DNA from: Bacteroidia bacterium | GTDB taxonomy: Bacteria; Bacteroidota; Bacteroidia; SpSt-205 | NCBI GenBank assembly: GCA_025060275.1 | Contig: JANXCJ010000003.1 | Span: 1-32,514 of the forward strand | Direction of reading: 5' to 3' | DNA length: 32,514 nucleotides | Shown here: positions 15,979 through 23,993 of the stretch, piece after piece | How positions within the stretch are numbered: the stretch's first letter is position 1 | How the letters are laid out: every line of letters begins with the position of its first letter | The notes under the pieces: generated by a model | Database searches by the model: none | Told to the model about the DNA's origin: nothing | What the model saw: the letters and a program-made list of their open reading frames with translations, nothing else | Translations under genes and position numbers: made by a program

Positions 15979-17087
15979 AGTTTTCTATTCTTATTCGTTT
16001 TGGAATTTCCTTGCTTCTTACAGTCGGTGGTGCTTTAGCCTTGGATGCACTCATACCTCTGCATAAGTGGGGATGGGATATACGAGATTTGATCTATCGT
16101 CGGCTTCCTCCTCAATCACCCGATACGCAGATAGTTATCGTGGATATTGCTAAGCTAAACCGTGCTGCACTCGCCCAGCTTCTCAAGCGATTAGCTATGT
16201 CTGATCCTCTTATTATTGCGATAGATGCAGTTTTTCCCACCCCTCTTTCAGGAGAAGAAGATAGTCTATGGCAAAAAGCTTTGTGTGAAGTTTCAGTGAA
16301 TGTGCCTGTCTGTCTGGCAGCTACACTAGACTTGCGTAAGCCCATAGAAGAAGCGCCTGTTCAATCTGTGAGTATGACTGCTTTCACCCAGTGTGTAGAG
16401 CAGGCGTATGCTAACATGATTACGTATGAACCTTATGCCCCCAAGACGGTGCGTGAATTCATACCTTATACAGTCTCAGACTCAGATACACACTACTCTT
16501 TAGGTTTACGAGTAGCTCTTGCCTTAGACCCCTCTCTTCTTGGGGAGCTTCCGAACCTAATCGGAAAGGTTCCCATTCGTTACTTAGGAAATCTGGAACA
16601 TTTTTACTACCTAAGTGGTGAAGAGGTCCTGCGTGACACTAACTTGCCTAATTGGCTTCAGAATAAGGCACTTTTCTTAGGATTAGTGGACCCCCTAAAA
16701 CTCACGCTGGAGGACATTTTCTTTACTCCCCTCAATGCAGCTTTTCTGCGGCAGGATTTCCCTGATATGTATGGTGTGGTGATTCACGCAAATATTACTT
16801 CTATGCTTCGTCATAGAAGATTTTATGAAATAATCCCTAAGATATGGGCTGTACTTCTCTTAGGTCTTTTTCATCTTTTCTTATTTTTCCTATGTGGGTA
16901 CTTAGAGGGAGCATGGCGATGGGTTAGTATTCGCCTCTCCCAGATTTTAGCTTTCATAGGAACGGTTGAACTTACAATAGAATTAGGTGTCAGGGGGTTC
17001 TGGTTTCCCATAGAATCCCTTTTATGGGGGATAGTAATAGCTGGTGAGCTACTAATATGGCAGCGGCGATGGATGAAATTGGCATAG
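15975..17087 (+). CDS. CHASE2-domain membrane protein without an output domain
   Basis: The 370-residue protein has one N-terminal membrane helix (about residues 6-25) and an extracytoplasmic CHASE2-like sensory domain (DIRDLIYRRLPP, then IVIVDIAKLNRAAL, IIAIDAVFPTP, IPYTVSDSDTHYSL and VVIHANITSMLRHR). Two to three C-terminal membrane helices follow (about 290-365), and it stops in a short basic tail (QRRWMKLA). CHASE2 proteins normally continue into a histidine kinase, cyclase or kinase domain; none follows here. The start overlaps pdxJ by four bases. A FecR-domain gene starts 22 bases downstream, an arrangement common for CHASE2 proteins. It probably senses something in the periplasm and signals through a partner, or has a structural role. 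Confidence 0.82.
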   Translation: MKFSILIRFGISLLLTVGGALALDALIPLHKWGWDIRDLIYRRLPPQSPDTQIVIVDIAKLNRAALAQLLKRLAMSDPLIIAIDAVFPTPLSGEEDSLWQKALCEVSVNVPVCLAATLDLRKPIEEAPVQSVSMTAFTQCVEQAYANMITYEPYAPKTVREFIPYTVSDSDTHYSLGLRVALALDPSLLGELPNLIGKVPIRYLGNLEHFYYLSGEEVLRDTNLPNWLQNKALFLGLVDPLKLTLEDIFFTPLNAAFLRQDFPDMYGVVIHANITSMLRHRRFYEIIPKIWAVLLLGLFHLFLFFLCGYLEGAWRWVSIRLSQILAFIGTVELTIELGVRGFWFPIESLLWGIVIAGELLIWQRRWMKLA

Positions 17088-17109
17088 ATTTTGCCCTGGA
17101 ACTTTCCAT

Positions 17110-18027
17110 ATGTGGTCGCTACGAAAACTATCAGCAGTACTTTTGTATGCATTTGCCGCCGTTCTGTGCGGGCAAAATGTAACAATCCTTGCAACTAAAG
17201 GAGATGTCCAAGTAGAGCAGCCTAATGGCACTTGGGTAAAAGCCACAGCAGGGATGAAAGTGAATGAGCAGCAGAAGATTAGAGTAGGCAATCAATCTTA
17301 TGCTGCGCTCGTATTTCCGGGTAATAAAACGCGAGAACTGCGCCAGGCAGGCACCTATGTGTTATCACAACTCCTTGCGCAAAAGTCTAGTGTAGATGAT
17401 AACCCTTATGCGGTTCGTTATACAGGTTATATCCTGAACCAGGCTGTGGCCTCTACCGCAGGTCGTGCGTCTGGAAAGACATTAGGGGCTGTAACTCGTT
17501 CTACTATGGCGCCTGCTCCTCGTACCCCTGCTCAGTCTAGCTTCTATGCAGAAAAGATCGTATTCGCCTGGGACCGAGTGCCTGGCTCAGAGGGATACAT
17601 TGTTCAGATTTTGGATGATACTGGTCAGATTATACACGCTCAAGAAGTAGCAGCAGACCAAACTGCTGTAGAAATTTCTACTCTTGGTAATAAACTCAAA
17701 CCAGGGGTCTGCTACTACTGGCGTGTGAGTACTCGTCGTCATGCTAGTTTGCATTCTACAAATACGTGTTTTCGTATCTTGAGTGCGGATAAAGCCGCAG
17801 CTATAAAGAAGGAGGAAGAAGGGCTGCGCCGGAATATAGACTTGAATACAGCCCTTGGCCAGGCTCTCCTCGGAGCTTTTTATGAGCAAAATGGCCTATA
17901 TGGTTATGCATGGAGCGCCTATAATCAGGCGGTAACCTTGGAGCCAGGAGCAGATGGGTATGTAGCTCTTCGGGATGCGCTTCCTCAGCGCGTAAGCCAG
18001 CAGGCCTCTGTTAGTGTAAGCGAATAA
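17110..18027 (+). CDS. Exported FecR-domain protein
   Basis: The 305-residue protein starts with a signal peptide (LSAVLLYAFAAVLCGQ). A FecR-like beta domain follows (VTILATKGDVQVEQPNGTWVKATAGMKV, then QKIRVGNQSYAALVFPGNKTREL). The next region resembles a fibronectin-like fold (FAWDRVPGSEGYIVQILDDTGQII, then LKPGVCYYWRVSTRR). The C-terminus is a short helical segment with tetratricopeptide-like character (ALLGAFYEQNGLYGYAWSAYNQAVTLEPG). Unlike regulatory FecR it has no sigma-factor partner and no inner-membrane helix. With the CHASE2 gene 22 bases upstream it probably forms a periplasmic sensing or scaffold pair. TAGATTTTG overlapping the CHASE2 stop is a weak internal promoter candidate. A strong terminator follows the gene. 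Confidence 0.82.
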   Translation: MWSLRKLSAVLLYAFAAVLCGQNVTILATKGDVQVEQPNGTWVKATAGMKVNEQQKIRVGNQSYAALVFPGNKTRELRQAGTYVLSQLLAQKSSVDDNPYAVRYTGYILNQAVASTAGRASGKTLGAVTRSTMAPAPRTPAQSSFYAEKIVFAWDRVPGSEGYIVQILDDTGQIIHAQEVAADQTAVEISTLGNKLKPGVCYYWRVSTRRHASLHSTNTCFRILSADKAAAIKKEEEGLRRNIDLNTALGQALLGAFYEQNGLYGYAWSAYNQAVTLEPGADGYVALRDALPQRVSQQASVSVSE

Positions 18028-18052
18028 ATACAAGATTGTAATGTGGATAGGA

Positions 18053-18087
18053 CAGTGAGTCTCTATGAAGAGACTCACTGTTTTTTT
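18053..18087 (+). terminator. Rho-independent terminator after the FecR gene
   Basis: A perfect 12-base inverted repeat (18053-18064 and 18069-18080, core GTGAGTCTCT) with a four-base loop ATGA is followed by seven T (18081-18087), an A and eight more T. It closes the 14057-18027 unit. The ATG in its loop is in frame with the next gene but is not its likely start. Confidence 0.93.
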
Positions 18088-18088
18088 A

Positions 18089-18096
18089 TTTTTTTG
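18089..18096 (+). promoter_or_regulatory. Candidate -7 box joined to the terminator T tract
   Basis: TTTTTTTG lies four bases before the ATG at 18101, the same spacing as the exact TAnnTTTG boxes. The TTTG half fits, but the TA half is degenerate because the box lies in the T-rich tail of the terminator. Confidence 0.4.
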
Positions 18097-18100
18097 TAGG

Positions 18101-18889
18101 ATGAGCAAAGCAGGAATAGCCGTGCCTCTTCCTATTCTTTATCAAAGAGTGAAATGGATATATCCCTTTTTATTTGATGAAATTGTGGTGCGCAGTACGC
18201 CGCCCTTGCGCGAGGTAATGAATCGCTATCCCAAAGTTCTGCATGTGGTTAGTCATGCGGGTACCTTGGGATGGATTCCGGCTATTCTGGGACTGCTATG
18301 GGCTGCGATACTAGAGGGGGGAAAGGAGCGACGAGCAATGGGTTTATTTCATCGGGGATTGTATAGGTTCGGATTGAGTCGCTGGATATTACGCACAGTT
18401 TTTCAGAGTTATGAACCTCCTACCTTTGCTAAGGTGATACAGGCTTTTCAAAAGGAGCCTGTTAATGATATAGCTCTATTTCCGGAGGGGGATAACTGCA
18501 TACTCGGAGATGTGTATGAAATTAGACCTTTCCGCTCCCCGAAATTTATTGAGCTAGCTATAGCCGTAGAAGCACCCATCTTAGTAACCGTGCATCGCGG
18601 CTCAGAAGAGTGGGGCAAAGATTTTTATATTCCTAGCTGGATGCTAAGGTGGATAGCTAAGTGGCAGCCCACTTACATTCGTCCCCTAATGAAAAATCCT
18701 ATTTTGAATTTGCCTATTCGCATAGGGCGCATTCCGAAGTTTAGTATGCGCTGCTCCCTTTATTTTCCGAAGCTCTCCTATGATCAGCTAAGCTCTCGCC
18801 CGAGAGAGAGATGGTTTCAGCTGCATAGCGAAGCACAACGCGTCAAGCGTCTGATGGAAGCTCTCTTACAGGATATGCCTTATGTCTGA
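18101..18889 (+). CDS. PlsC-like acyltransferase-family protein
   Basis: The 262-residue protein resembles lysophospholipid/glycerol-phosphate acyltransferases at the inner membrane. FPEGDNCILGDVYEIRPFRSPKFIELAIAVEAPILVTVHRG matches the second conserved block (FPEG plus the downstream phosphate-binding region and the APILPV-like strand). The first block is unusual: where the catalytic HX4D motif is expected there is SHAGTLGWIP, with Gly in place of Asp. It may thus be a divergent or inactive member, or use another residue. ATG 18101 (MSKAGIAVPLPIL) is chosen because the upstream ATG 18065 lies in the terminator loop. The stop overlaps mutS by eight bases. Confidence 0.7.
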   Translation: MSKAGIAVPLPILYQRVKWIYPFLFDEIVVRSTPPLREVMNRYPKVLHVVSHAGTLGWIPAILGLLWAAILEGGKERRAMGLFHRGLYRFGLSRWILRTVFQSYEPPTFAKVIQAFQKEPVNDIALFPEGDNCILGDVYEIRPFRSPKFIELAIAVEAPILVTVHRGSEEWGKDFYIPSWMLRWIAKWQPTYIRPLMKNPILNLPIRIGRIPKFSMRCSLYFPKLSYDQLSSRPRERWFQLHSEAQRVKRLMEALLQDMPYV

Positions 18890-21461
18890 GAATACTGCCC
18901 TAATGGAGCAGTACAAATCAATAAAGGAAAAGAATCCCGGTGCTATCCTCCTTTTTCAGATCGGCGACTTTTATGAGACTTTTGAGGAAGATGCCCGTCT
19001 CCTGTCTTCCATTTTAGGTATTACACTTACCCGCAGGAACAATGGTAGAGCAGGGGATGTAGCACTGGCTGGGTTTCCTGTAAAAGCACTGGATACCTAT
19101 CTCCCTAAGCTGTTGGAAGCAGGATACCGAGTGGCTATATGTGATCAGGTAGAACCGCCTCACAAGGCTAAGAAGGTAGTTCGGCGAGAGGTAACTGAGG
19201 TGGTGAGTCCGGGAGTTTTTTGGGGGGGTGAAGAAGAACAAATGGATGGGCACTCCGCTTACTTAGCAGTTTTCTGGGCTCATAAGGCTACGGAAGCAGC
19301 GATAGTCCTCGCAGATGTTACCCGCACGGGTAGGATTTACTACTATGCTGGTTCTCTATCTCAGATAGAGGGGGTGCTGACGGCTTTTCAGCCTGTAGAG
19401 AGTCTGATTTATACCCAGCAGCGGAGTTTATGGGACAACCTTTTTCCTGGTGCAGCGCGAGTAGAAGAGCTGCCAGAGTGGTACTTTGATACTGGCAATC
19501 TACCCTCCCTTTTTGCAGAGGTATACGGGTATGAAGCTCCCAAAGGCTCTATCGTATGGGAGTCATCTCCTCAAGCGGCTGTTTTGGCTGCTCTTTTAGG
19601 ATACCTACGCTCTCTCAAGCAAGTACTTCTACCTCATCTACGCTTTCCTGTTCCTCTACCTGTAGGGGAAGCCTTTCTTCTTCCGCGGGAGACGTTGCGG
19701 CACTTAGAGGTGTTAGCTCCTCTTCACCCTGAGGGCAAGAGTCTTTTCCAGGTGCTCTGTTTGACTGTTACAGCAGCAGGTAGTCGTCTTTTGCGCGTTC
19801 GCCTTACCTTACCTCTTCGTGAAAGAGCTAAGATTGAGTATCGCCTTTCTCAGGTAGAAGCAATTTACGCTCATATAGAGAGTGTCTCTGTCCTTCAGGA
19901 TAGGCTTCGCGCAATTGGAGATTTAGAGCGTAGAGTAGCGCGCCTTAGCGCCCGGAAATCTTCACCCCGAGAAATAGCCCAATTGTACTATTCTCTCAGA
20001 GCTGCTACTGCTTTATGGGAAGCTCTTCCTGCTTCCTATCAAGGAGCGCCTAAAAATAGCTTTTCTGATGTATTAAGAGCGGTGGAGCTAATCTATGATT
20101 TTCTTATTCTCTCTTCTGAACCTCCTTATACAGGAGAGAAAATAGGAGAAGGCAAGGTAATCCGTGAAGGGCTAAGTGCGGAGCTGGATCGGGCTCGTTA
20201 TATACTCTCCCATGCACACGAGGAGCTCAGCCGATTAGAAGAAAAGGAAAGAGCCCGATTAGGCATACCTTCTCTAAAAATTCAGGAGAATAAGCAGTTA
20301 GGGTATGTATTTTGTATCACTTCTACTCATGTAAATAAGGTACCTCCTGAGTATCGCTTACGTCAGCAGTTAGCCCAGGGGGTAGCCCGTTACAGCAGTG
20401 ATGAGCTAGATAAGCTAAATGCGGAAATAGCTTCGGCACAGGAGGTCCTGGCACAAGAGGAGGCTCGGCTTTATGAGGTGCTTTTAGAGCAGATTAGAGT
20501 TTATATCCCTGCAATGCAGGAGGTAGCTCAATGGGTAGCTGAGGTGGACGTAGATGTAGCGTTAGCTTTGGCAGCCCACCGTTATGGATATGTGCGCCCG
20601 AAATTTACTGATAAACCTTCTATTACTATACGCAAGGGGCGCCACCCTGTGATAGAGCGTTTTCTACCCCCTCATCAGCCATATCAGCCTAATGATCTGG
20701 TGCTTACACCTGAGCAGCGCATCCTTCTCCTCACAGGGCCTAATATGGCGGGCAAGTCTGCTTACATGCGTCAGAATGCGCTGATTATCCTTTTGGCTCA
20801 GATAGGTAGCTTTGTGCCAGCAGAATCTGCCTGTATTTACCCTGTGGAGCAGATTTTTAGTCGGGTAGGAGCGTCTGACAACATTGCGGCAGGGCAGAGT
20901 ACCTTTCTTGTAGAAATGCAGGAAGCTGCGCGTATCCTTCATGAAGCTACCCCTAATAGTTTCGTTATACTGGATGAAATAGGGCGGGGTACGAGTACTT
21001 ATGACGGACTAGCAATTGCATGGGCTATCTTGGAACATCTACATAATGATCGCTATTGTTCTCCTTGGGTACTTTTCGCTACGCATTATCATGAACTAAC
21101 AGAGTTGGAGAAAGCCTTGCCTCGTCTAGCTAATTTTCATTTAGCTGTAGAGCAGCGGGGAGACAATCTGGTTTTTCTCCACCAACTGCGGAAGGGGGCC
21201 ATGCGTCGCAGCTTCGGCATTAGGGTGGCTGAGAAGGCAGGTCTTCCCCCCTCCGTGATTCAACGAGCCCAAGTTATTCTCAAACATTTAGAGAAGCAAG
21301 AGATACCCCCCTTTACAAGCGAACCTACCCTCTTCAATCTTCCTGCAGATAAGGAAGGAGCTTTGCGGCGTGCCCTCTTGGAGATAGACCCTAATACGAT
21401 CACGCCTATACAGGCCCTCTTCAAGCTGCAAGAATTACGCCTATTAGCTCAAGGAGAGTGA
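18882..21461 (+). CDS. mutS: DNA mismatch repair protein MutS
   Basis: The 859-residue protein recognises mismatches and short loops and starts repair with MutL (not in the window). The mismatch-reading Phe-x-Glu is in GDFYETFEEDA near residue 30. Connector, lever and clamp domains follow. The ATPase domain has Walker A GPNMAGKS at about residues 619-626, the NIAAGQSTFLVEM region, Walker B DEIGRGTS from about 698 and the ATHYHEL His motif. The full length matches MutS1. ATG 18882 overlaps the acyltransferase stop, and the next gene's GTG overlaps the mutS stop by four bases. Confidence 0.97.
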   Translation: MSENTALMEQYKSIKEKNPGAILLFQIGDFYETFEEDARLLSSILGITLTRRNNGRAGDVALAGFPVKALDTYLPKLLEAGYRVAICDQVEPPHKAKKVVRREVTEVVSPGVFWGGEEEQMDGHSAYLAVFWAHKATEAAIVLADVTRTGRIYYYAGSLSQIEGVLTAFQPVESLIYTQQRSLWDNLFPGAARVEELPEWYFDTGNLPSLFAEVYGYEAPKGSIVWESSPQAAVLAALLGYLRSLKQVLLPHLRFPVPLPVGEAFLLPRETLRHLEVLAPLHPEGKSLFQVLCLTVTAAGSRLLRVRLTLPLRERAKIEYRLSQVEAIYAHIESVSVLQDRLRAIGDLERRVARLSARKSSPREIAQLYYSLRAATALWEALPASYQGAPKNSFSDVLRAVELIYDFLILSSEPPYTGEKIGEGKVIREGLSAELDRARYILSHAHEELSRLEEKERARLGIPSLKIQENKQLGYVFCITSTHVNKVPPEYRLRQQLAQGVARYSSDELDKLNAEIASAQEVLAQEEARLYEVLLEQIRVYIPAMQEVAQWVAEVDVDVALALAAHRYGYVRPKFTDKPSITIRKGRHPVIERFLPPHQPYQPNDLVLTPEQRILLLTGPNMAGKSAYMRQNALIILLAQIGSFVPAESACIYPVEQIFSRVGASDNIAAGQSTFLVEMQEAARILHEATPNSFVILDEIGRGTSTYDGLAIAWAILEHLHNDRYCSPWVLFATHYHELTELEKALPRLANFHLAVEQRGDNLVFLHQLRKGAMRRSFGIRVAEKAGLPPSVIQRAQVILKHLEKQEIPPFTSEPTLFNLPADKEGALRRALLEIDPNTITPIQALFKLQELRLLAQGE

Positions 21462-22519
21462 GTAGATTGGATTATTATATCTTCCGAACTTTCTTAGTTA
21501 GTGTCTTAGGGAGCTTAGGATTACTGGTAGTGACGTTGGTGGCGATAGATGTGGCAGAGAAAATAGACGATTTTGTAGAGCGTCAGGTACCTGTTTCGGC
21601 TCTATTTCGGTATTACCAACATTTTATCCCATTTTATGCAAATCTTCTCTCTCCGTTAGTGGTGTTCATTTCTGTGCTTTTTTTTACCTCCAAGCTGGCT
21701 CAGCGCTCTGAAATAGTAGCTCTATTGGCAGGTGGCGTGAGCTTTTGGAGAATACTGCGTCCTTATCTTCTCATGGCTTCATGTTTTTCAACTATAAGCT
21801 GGGTTCTTCAGCTGTACATAACGCCTAAAAATGTACGCCGCATACAGGAATTTGAGTATAAGTATATCAAGGGAAGGTACTGGTTTGATCAGCGGCAAGT
21901 GCACATTAAGCTGACGCCTGAGGGCTATCTTTTCATACGGGCTTTTGATAGATTTGACAAAGTAGGCTTTGGAGCTCACTTAGAGCGTATAGAGAAAGGT
22001 AAATTAAGAGAGCGATTTGTAGCAGAGGAAATTCAGTGGGTAAAGGGAAAGCACTGGAAATTTCAGCGAATATGGTACTTTTCAGAGGGGCATTTACCTG
22101 CCTACAGGTTCGCCCTAGATACAATCCTACCCCTCACACCTGAGGATGTGATTCGTTCAGAACTCTATACGCGTACGATGAACCTACCTGAACTATGGGC
22201 AGAATACCAACGGCAGAAGTATGTAGGGGGTGATATCGCAAATCTCTTAGAGATGGAGCTACATGAACGGGTAGCTATTCCTATGGCTTCTATGATACTG
22301 ACTGCGTTGGGGTTTGCTTCTGCCTCTCGCAAAAAAAGGGGAGGCGTAGCCTGGCAAATCGGGTTAGGATTGCTCTTGGCATTTGTGTATGTTTTTTTAC
22401 TTAGCATCGCTAAAAGTTCTTTGGGGTCGCTTTCCGGATGGGCATGGCTTGGCATATGGATACCTAACATAGTGTTTAGCGCTGTGGGTGTAGTATGGCT
22501 GAGGTGGGTACCCAAATAG
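21458..22519 (+). CDS. lptG: LptF/LptG-family lipopolysaccharide export permease
   Basis: The 353-residue inner-membrane protein has the family layout. A first helix pair starts at DYYIFRTFLVSVLGSLGLLVVTLVAI, and helices carrying FISVLFFTSKLAQRSEIVALLAGG follow, with the conserved coupling-helix region S/E-EIVALLAGG. Next come an extracytoplasmic beta-jellyroll domain (about 115-240), then helices at PMASMILTALGFASASRKKRGG and the C-terminus. With LptF and the LptB ATPase it lifts lipopolysaccharide from the inner membrane toward the LptC/A bridge. Bacteroidota often have two such permeases, and F versus G cannot be decided here. The GTG start overlaps the mutS stop (GTGA). This unit ends here. 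Confidence 0.9.
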   Translation: MSRLDYYIFRTFLVSVLGSLGLLVVTLVAIDVAEKIDDFVERQVPVSALFRYYQHFIPFYANLLSPLVVFISVLFFTSKLAQRSEIVALLAGGVSFWRILRPYLLMASCFSTISWVLQLYITPKNVRRIQEFEYKYIKGRYWFDQRQVHIKLTPEGYLFIRAFDRFDKVGFGAHLERIEKGKLRERFVAEEIQWVKGKHWKFQRIWYFSEGHLPAYRFALDTILPLTPEDVIRSELYTRTMNLPELWAEYQRQKYVGGDIANLLEMELHERVAIPMASMILTALGFASASRKKRGGVAWQIGLGLLLAFVYVFLLSIAKSSLGSLSGWAWLGIWIPNIVFSAVGVVWLRWVPK

Positions 22520-22552
22520 AAGAGTATTTGTTATTTGACAAGCATAAGAGTG

Positions 22553-22560
22553 TAGTTTTG
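22553..22560 (+). promoter_or_regulatory. -7 box of the DCC-purE-msrA unit
   Basis: TAGTTTTG matches TAnnTTTG exactly and lies four bases before the GTG start at 22565. TTTG occurs at 22527-22530 and 22534-22537, possible -33 elements with spacers of 22 or 15 bases. Predicted transcript: leaderless. Confidence 0.65.
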
Positions 22561-22564
22561 TATA

Positions 22565-22894
22565 GTGTCTGAGAGAAAGCTGTATTACGACCGAAACTGC
22601 CCCATATGCAGCAGTCTCGCCAGCTGGATAGAGAAGGATGCCCATAGGGCAGGCCTCCAACTGGTGCCCACGGAGTACGATAATTTGGAGCCCCTTCCTC
22701 TACCAGTGGACTCTGTCATCTATGACCAAGAGGGAAAGCTGTGGATTAAGTCTGAAGCTATCCGGCATATTTTGAAAGACATAGGATGGGTAATTCCTGC
22801 TAAAATCGTAGGTCTGATACCCTTGCGATGGCGGGATAAAATGTATGATATCTTAGCTGCTCTCCGAAAATGGTTATTTTTATGGCGTCCCTAG
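22565..22894 (+). CDS. DCC-family (DUF393) thiol-disulfide oxidoreductase-like protein
   Basis: The 109-residue protein opens with YYDRNCPICSSLASWIEKD, the DxxCxxC signature of the DCC family (named after this motif; previously DUF393). A thioredoxin-like fold is predicted for the family, with the CPIC pair as likely redox centre, but its physiological substrate is not established. There is no signal peptide, so it is cytoplasmic; a C-terminal amphipathic stretch (MYDILAALRKWLFLW) may touch the membrane. The GTG start follows a TAGTTTTG box by four bases. Its end overlaps the purE start by 13 bases. Confidence 0.88.
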   Translation: MSERKLYYDRNCPICSSLASWIEKDAHRAGLQLVPTEYDNLEPLPLPVDSVIYDQEGKLWIKSEAIRHILKDIGWVIPAKIVGLIPLRWRDKMYDILAALRKWLFLWRP

Positions 22895-23391
22895 TCGGTG
22901 TCGTGATGGGGAGTAAGAGTGATGCGGAGGTCATGGAGCCAGCTAAGGGCGTTTTGGAAAGTTTTGGTGTGCCTTATGAATTTACGATTGTTTCGGCCCA
23001 TCGCACACCGGATCGGCTGTGGGCTTACGGGAAGCAAGCGGCAGCTCGGGGGCTGAAAGTGATAATTGCAGCGGCAGGTGGAGCAGCACATTTACCGGGC
23101 ATGTTGGCTTCTCTTACACCGCTTCCTGTGATTGGCGTTCCTATTCGTTCTTCTCAGTCGCTATTAGGCTTGGACTCTCTGCTCTCTATTGTACAGATGC
23201 CTAAAGGAGTGCCTGTGGCTACCGTGGCTATAGATAATGCAGTAAATGCAGCTCTTTTAGCGGTGAGGATTTTAGCTATACATGATGAGAATCTGCGGTC
23301 TCGGCTCCTTGTGTATCAGGAACAGCTTAGCCGGGAGGCGCTTTTACCTATTCAGGAAGAGCCGCAGCGGTTCCATTCGGTGTCGCTGTGA
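22882..23391 (+). CDS. purE: N5-carboxyaminoimidazole ribonucleotide mutase
   Basis: The 169-residue class I PurE converts N5-CAIR to CAIR in purine synthesis. MGSKSDAEVM, SAHRTPDRLWAYGKQA with the substrate-binding His, AGGAAHLPGMLASLTPLPVIGVP and SLLSIVQMPKGVPVATVAI are all conserved. ATG 22882 is chosen over ATG 22870, which would add only MVIF inside the preceding gene. PurK is not in the window. It is overlapped by the DCC gene upstream and by the msrA GTG downstream, so expression is probably coupled. Confidence 0.96.
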   Translation: MASLVGVVMGSKSDAEVMEPAKGVLESFGVPYEFTIVSAHRTPDRLWAYGKQAAARGLKVIIAAAGGAAHLPGMLASLTPLPVIGVPIRSSQSLLGLDSLLSIVQMPKGVPVATVAIDNAVNAALLAVRILAIHDENLRSRLLVYQEQLSREALLPIQEEPQRFHSVSL

Positions 23392-23963
23392 GATACCTCA
23401 TAATAGCTTTGTTCAGTATGGGTATGGCACAAATAGAGGAGGCTACCTTTGGAGGGGGATGCTTCTGGTGTACTGAGGCTCTCTTCAAACTATTGAAGGG
23501 AGTTGAAATGGTATTTCCAGGATATGCAGGGGGGCACGTACCAAATCCGTCCTACGAACAGGTCTGTTCTAAAACCACAGGACATGCCGAAGTGGTGAGG
23601 GTACGATTTGACCCTCAGGTAATATCTTACGAAATGCTGGTAGAATACTTCTTTCTTACCCATGATCCCACCACGCTCAATCGGCAAGGAAATGACGTAG
23701 GACCCCAATATAGGTCTGTAATCTTTTACCATTCGGAAGCGCAACGAGAAACCGCAGAAAGGGTTAAAGCCCGCCTAGAGGCCCAAAAGATTTTTTCTAA
23801 GCCTATAGTTACTACCATAGAACCTCTTACTACCTTTTATCCTGCGGAGAAGTATCACTGGGATTATTTTAGTCAGCACCCTGACCAGCCTTACTGCGCT
23901 TTTGTTATCGCTCCCAAAGTCCATAAGGCAAGAGAGAAATTCAAAAAACTTCTGAGGGAATAA
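23388..23963 (+). CDS. msrA: Peptide methionine (S)-S-oxide reductase, probably exported
   Basis: The 191-residue enzyme reduces the S epimer of methionine sulfoxide. The nucleophilic Cys lies in FGGGCFWCTEALF, and downstream blocks GYAGGHVPNPSYEQVCSKTTGHAEVV and DPTTLNRQGNDVGPQYRSVIFYH carry the acidic, Tyr and Asp residues of the family. The N-terminus from the GTG start (MRYLIIALFSMGMAQ) is hydrophobic and looks like a short signal peptide ending in MAQ, which points to action in the periplasm. The start overlaps the purE stop by four bases (GTGA). Confidence 0.93.
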   Translation: MRYLIIALFSMGMAQIEEATFGGGCFWCTEALFKLLKGVEMVFPGYAGGHVPNPSYEQVCSKTTGHAEVVRVRFDPQVISYEMLVEYFFLTHDPTTLNRQGNDVGPQYRSVIFYHSEAQRETAERVKARLEAQKIFSKPIVTTIEPLTTFYPAEKYHWDYFSQHPDQPYCAFVIAPKVHKAREKFKKLLRE

Positions 23964-23981
23964 GAGTTTGAATAAGGTGAG

Positions 23982-23989
23982 TATATTTG
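23982..23989 (+). promoter_or_regulatory. -7 box of the 23994 unit
   Basis: TATATTTG matches TAnnTTTG exactly and lies four bases before the ATG at 23994. Predicted transcript: leaderless. Confidence 0.65.
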
Positions 23990-23993
23990 CCGT

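Noticed and set aside
18065..18100. ATG 18065 as the start of the acyltransferase gene
   Set aside because: It lies in the loop of the strong terminator hairpin. ATG 18101 follows the T tract with the usual box spacing and leaves the conserved domain intact.
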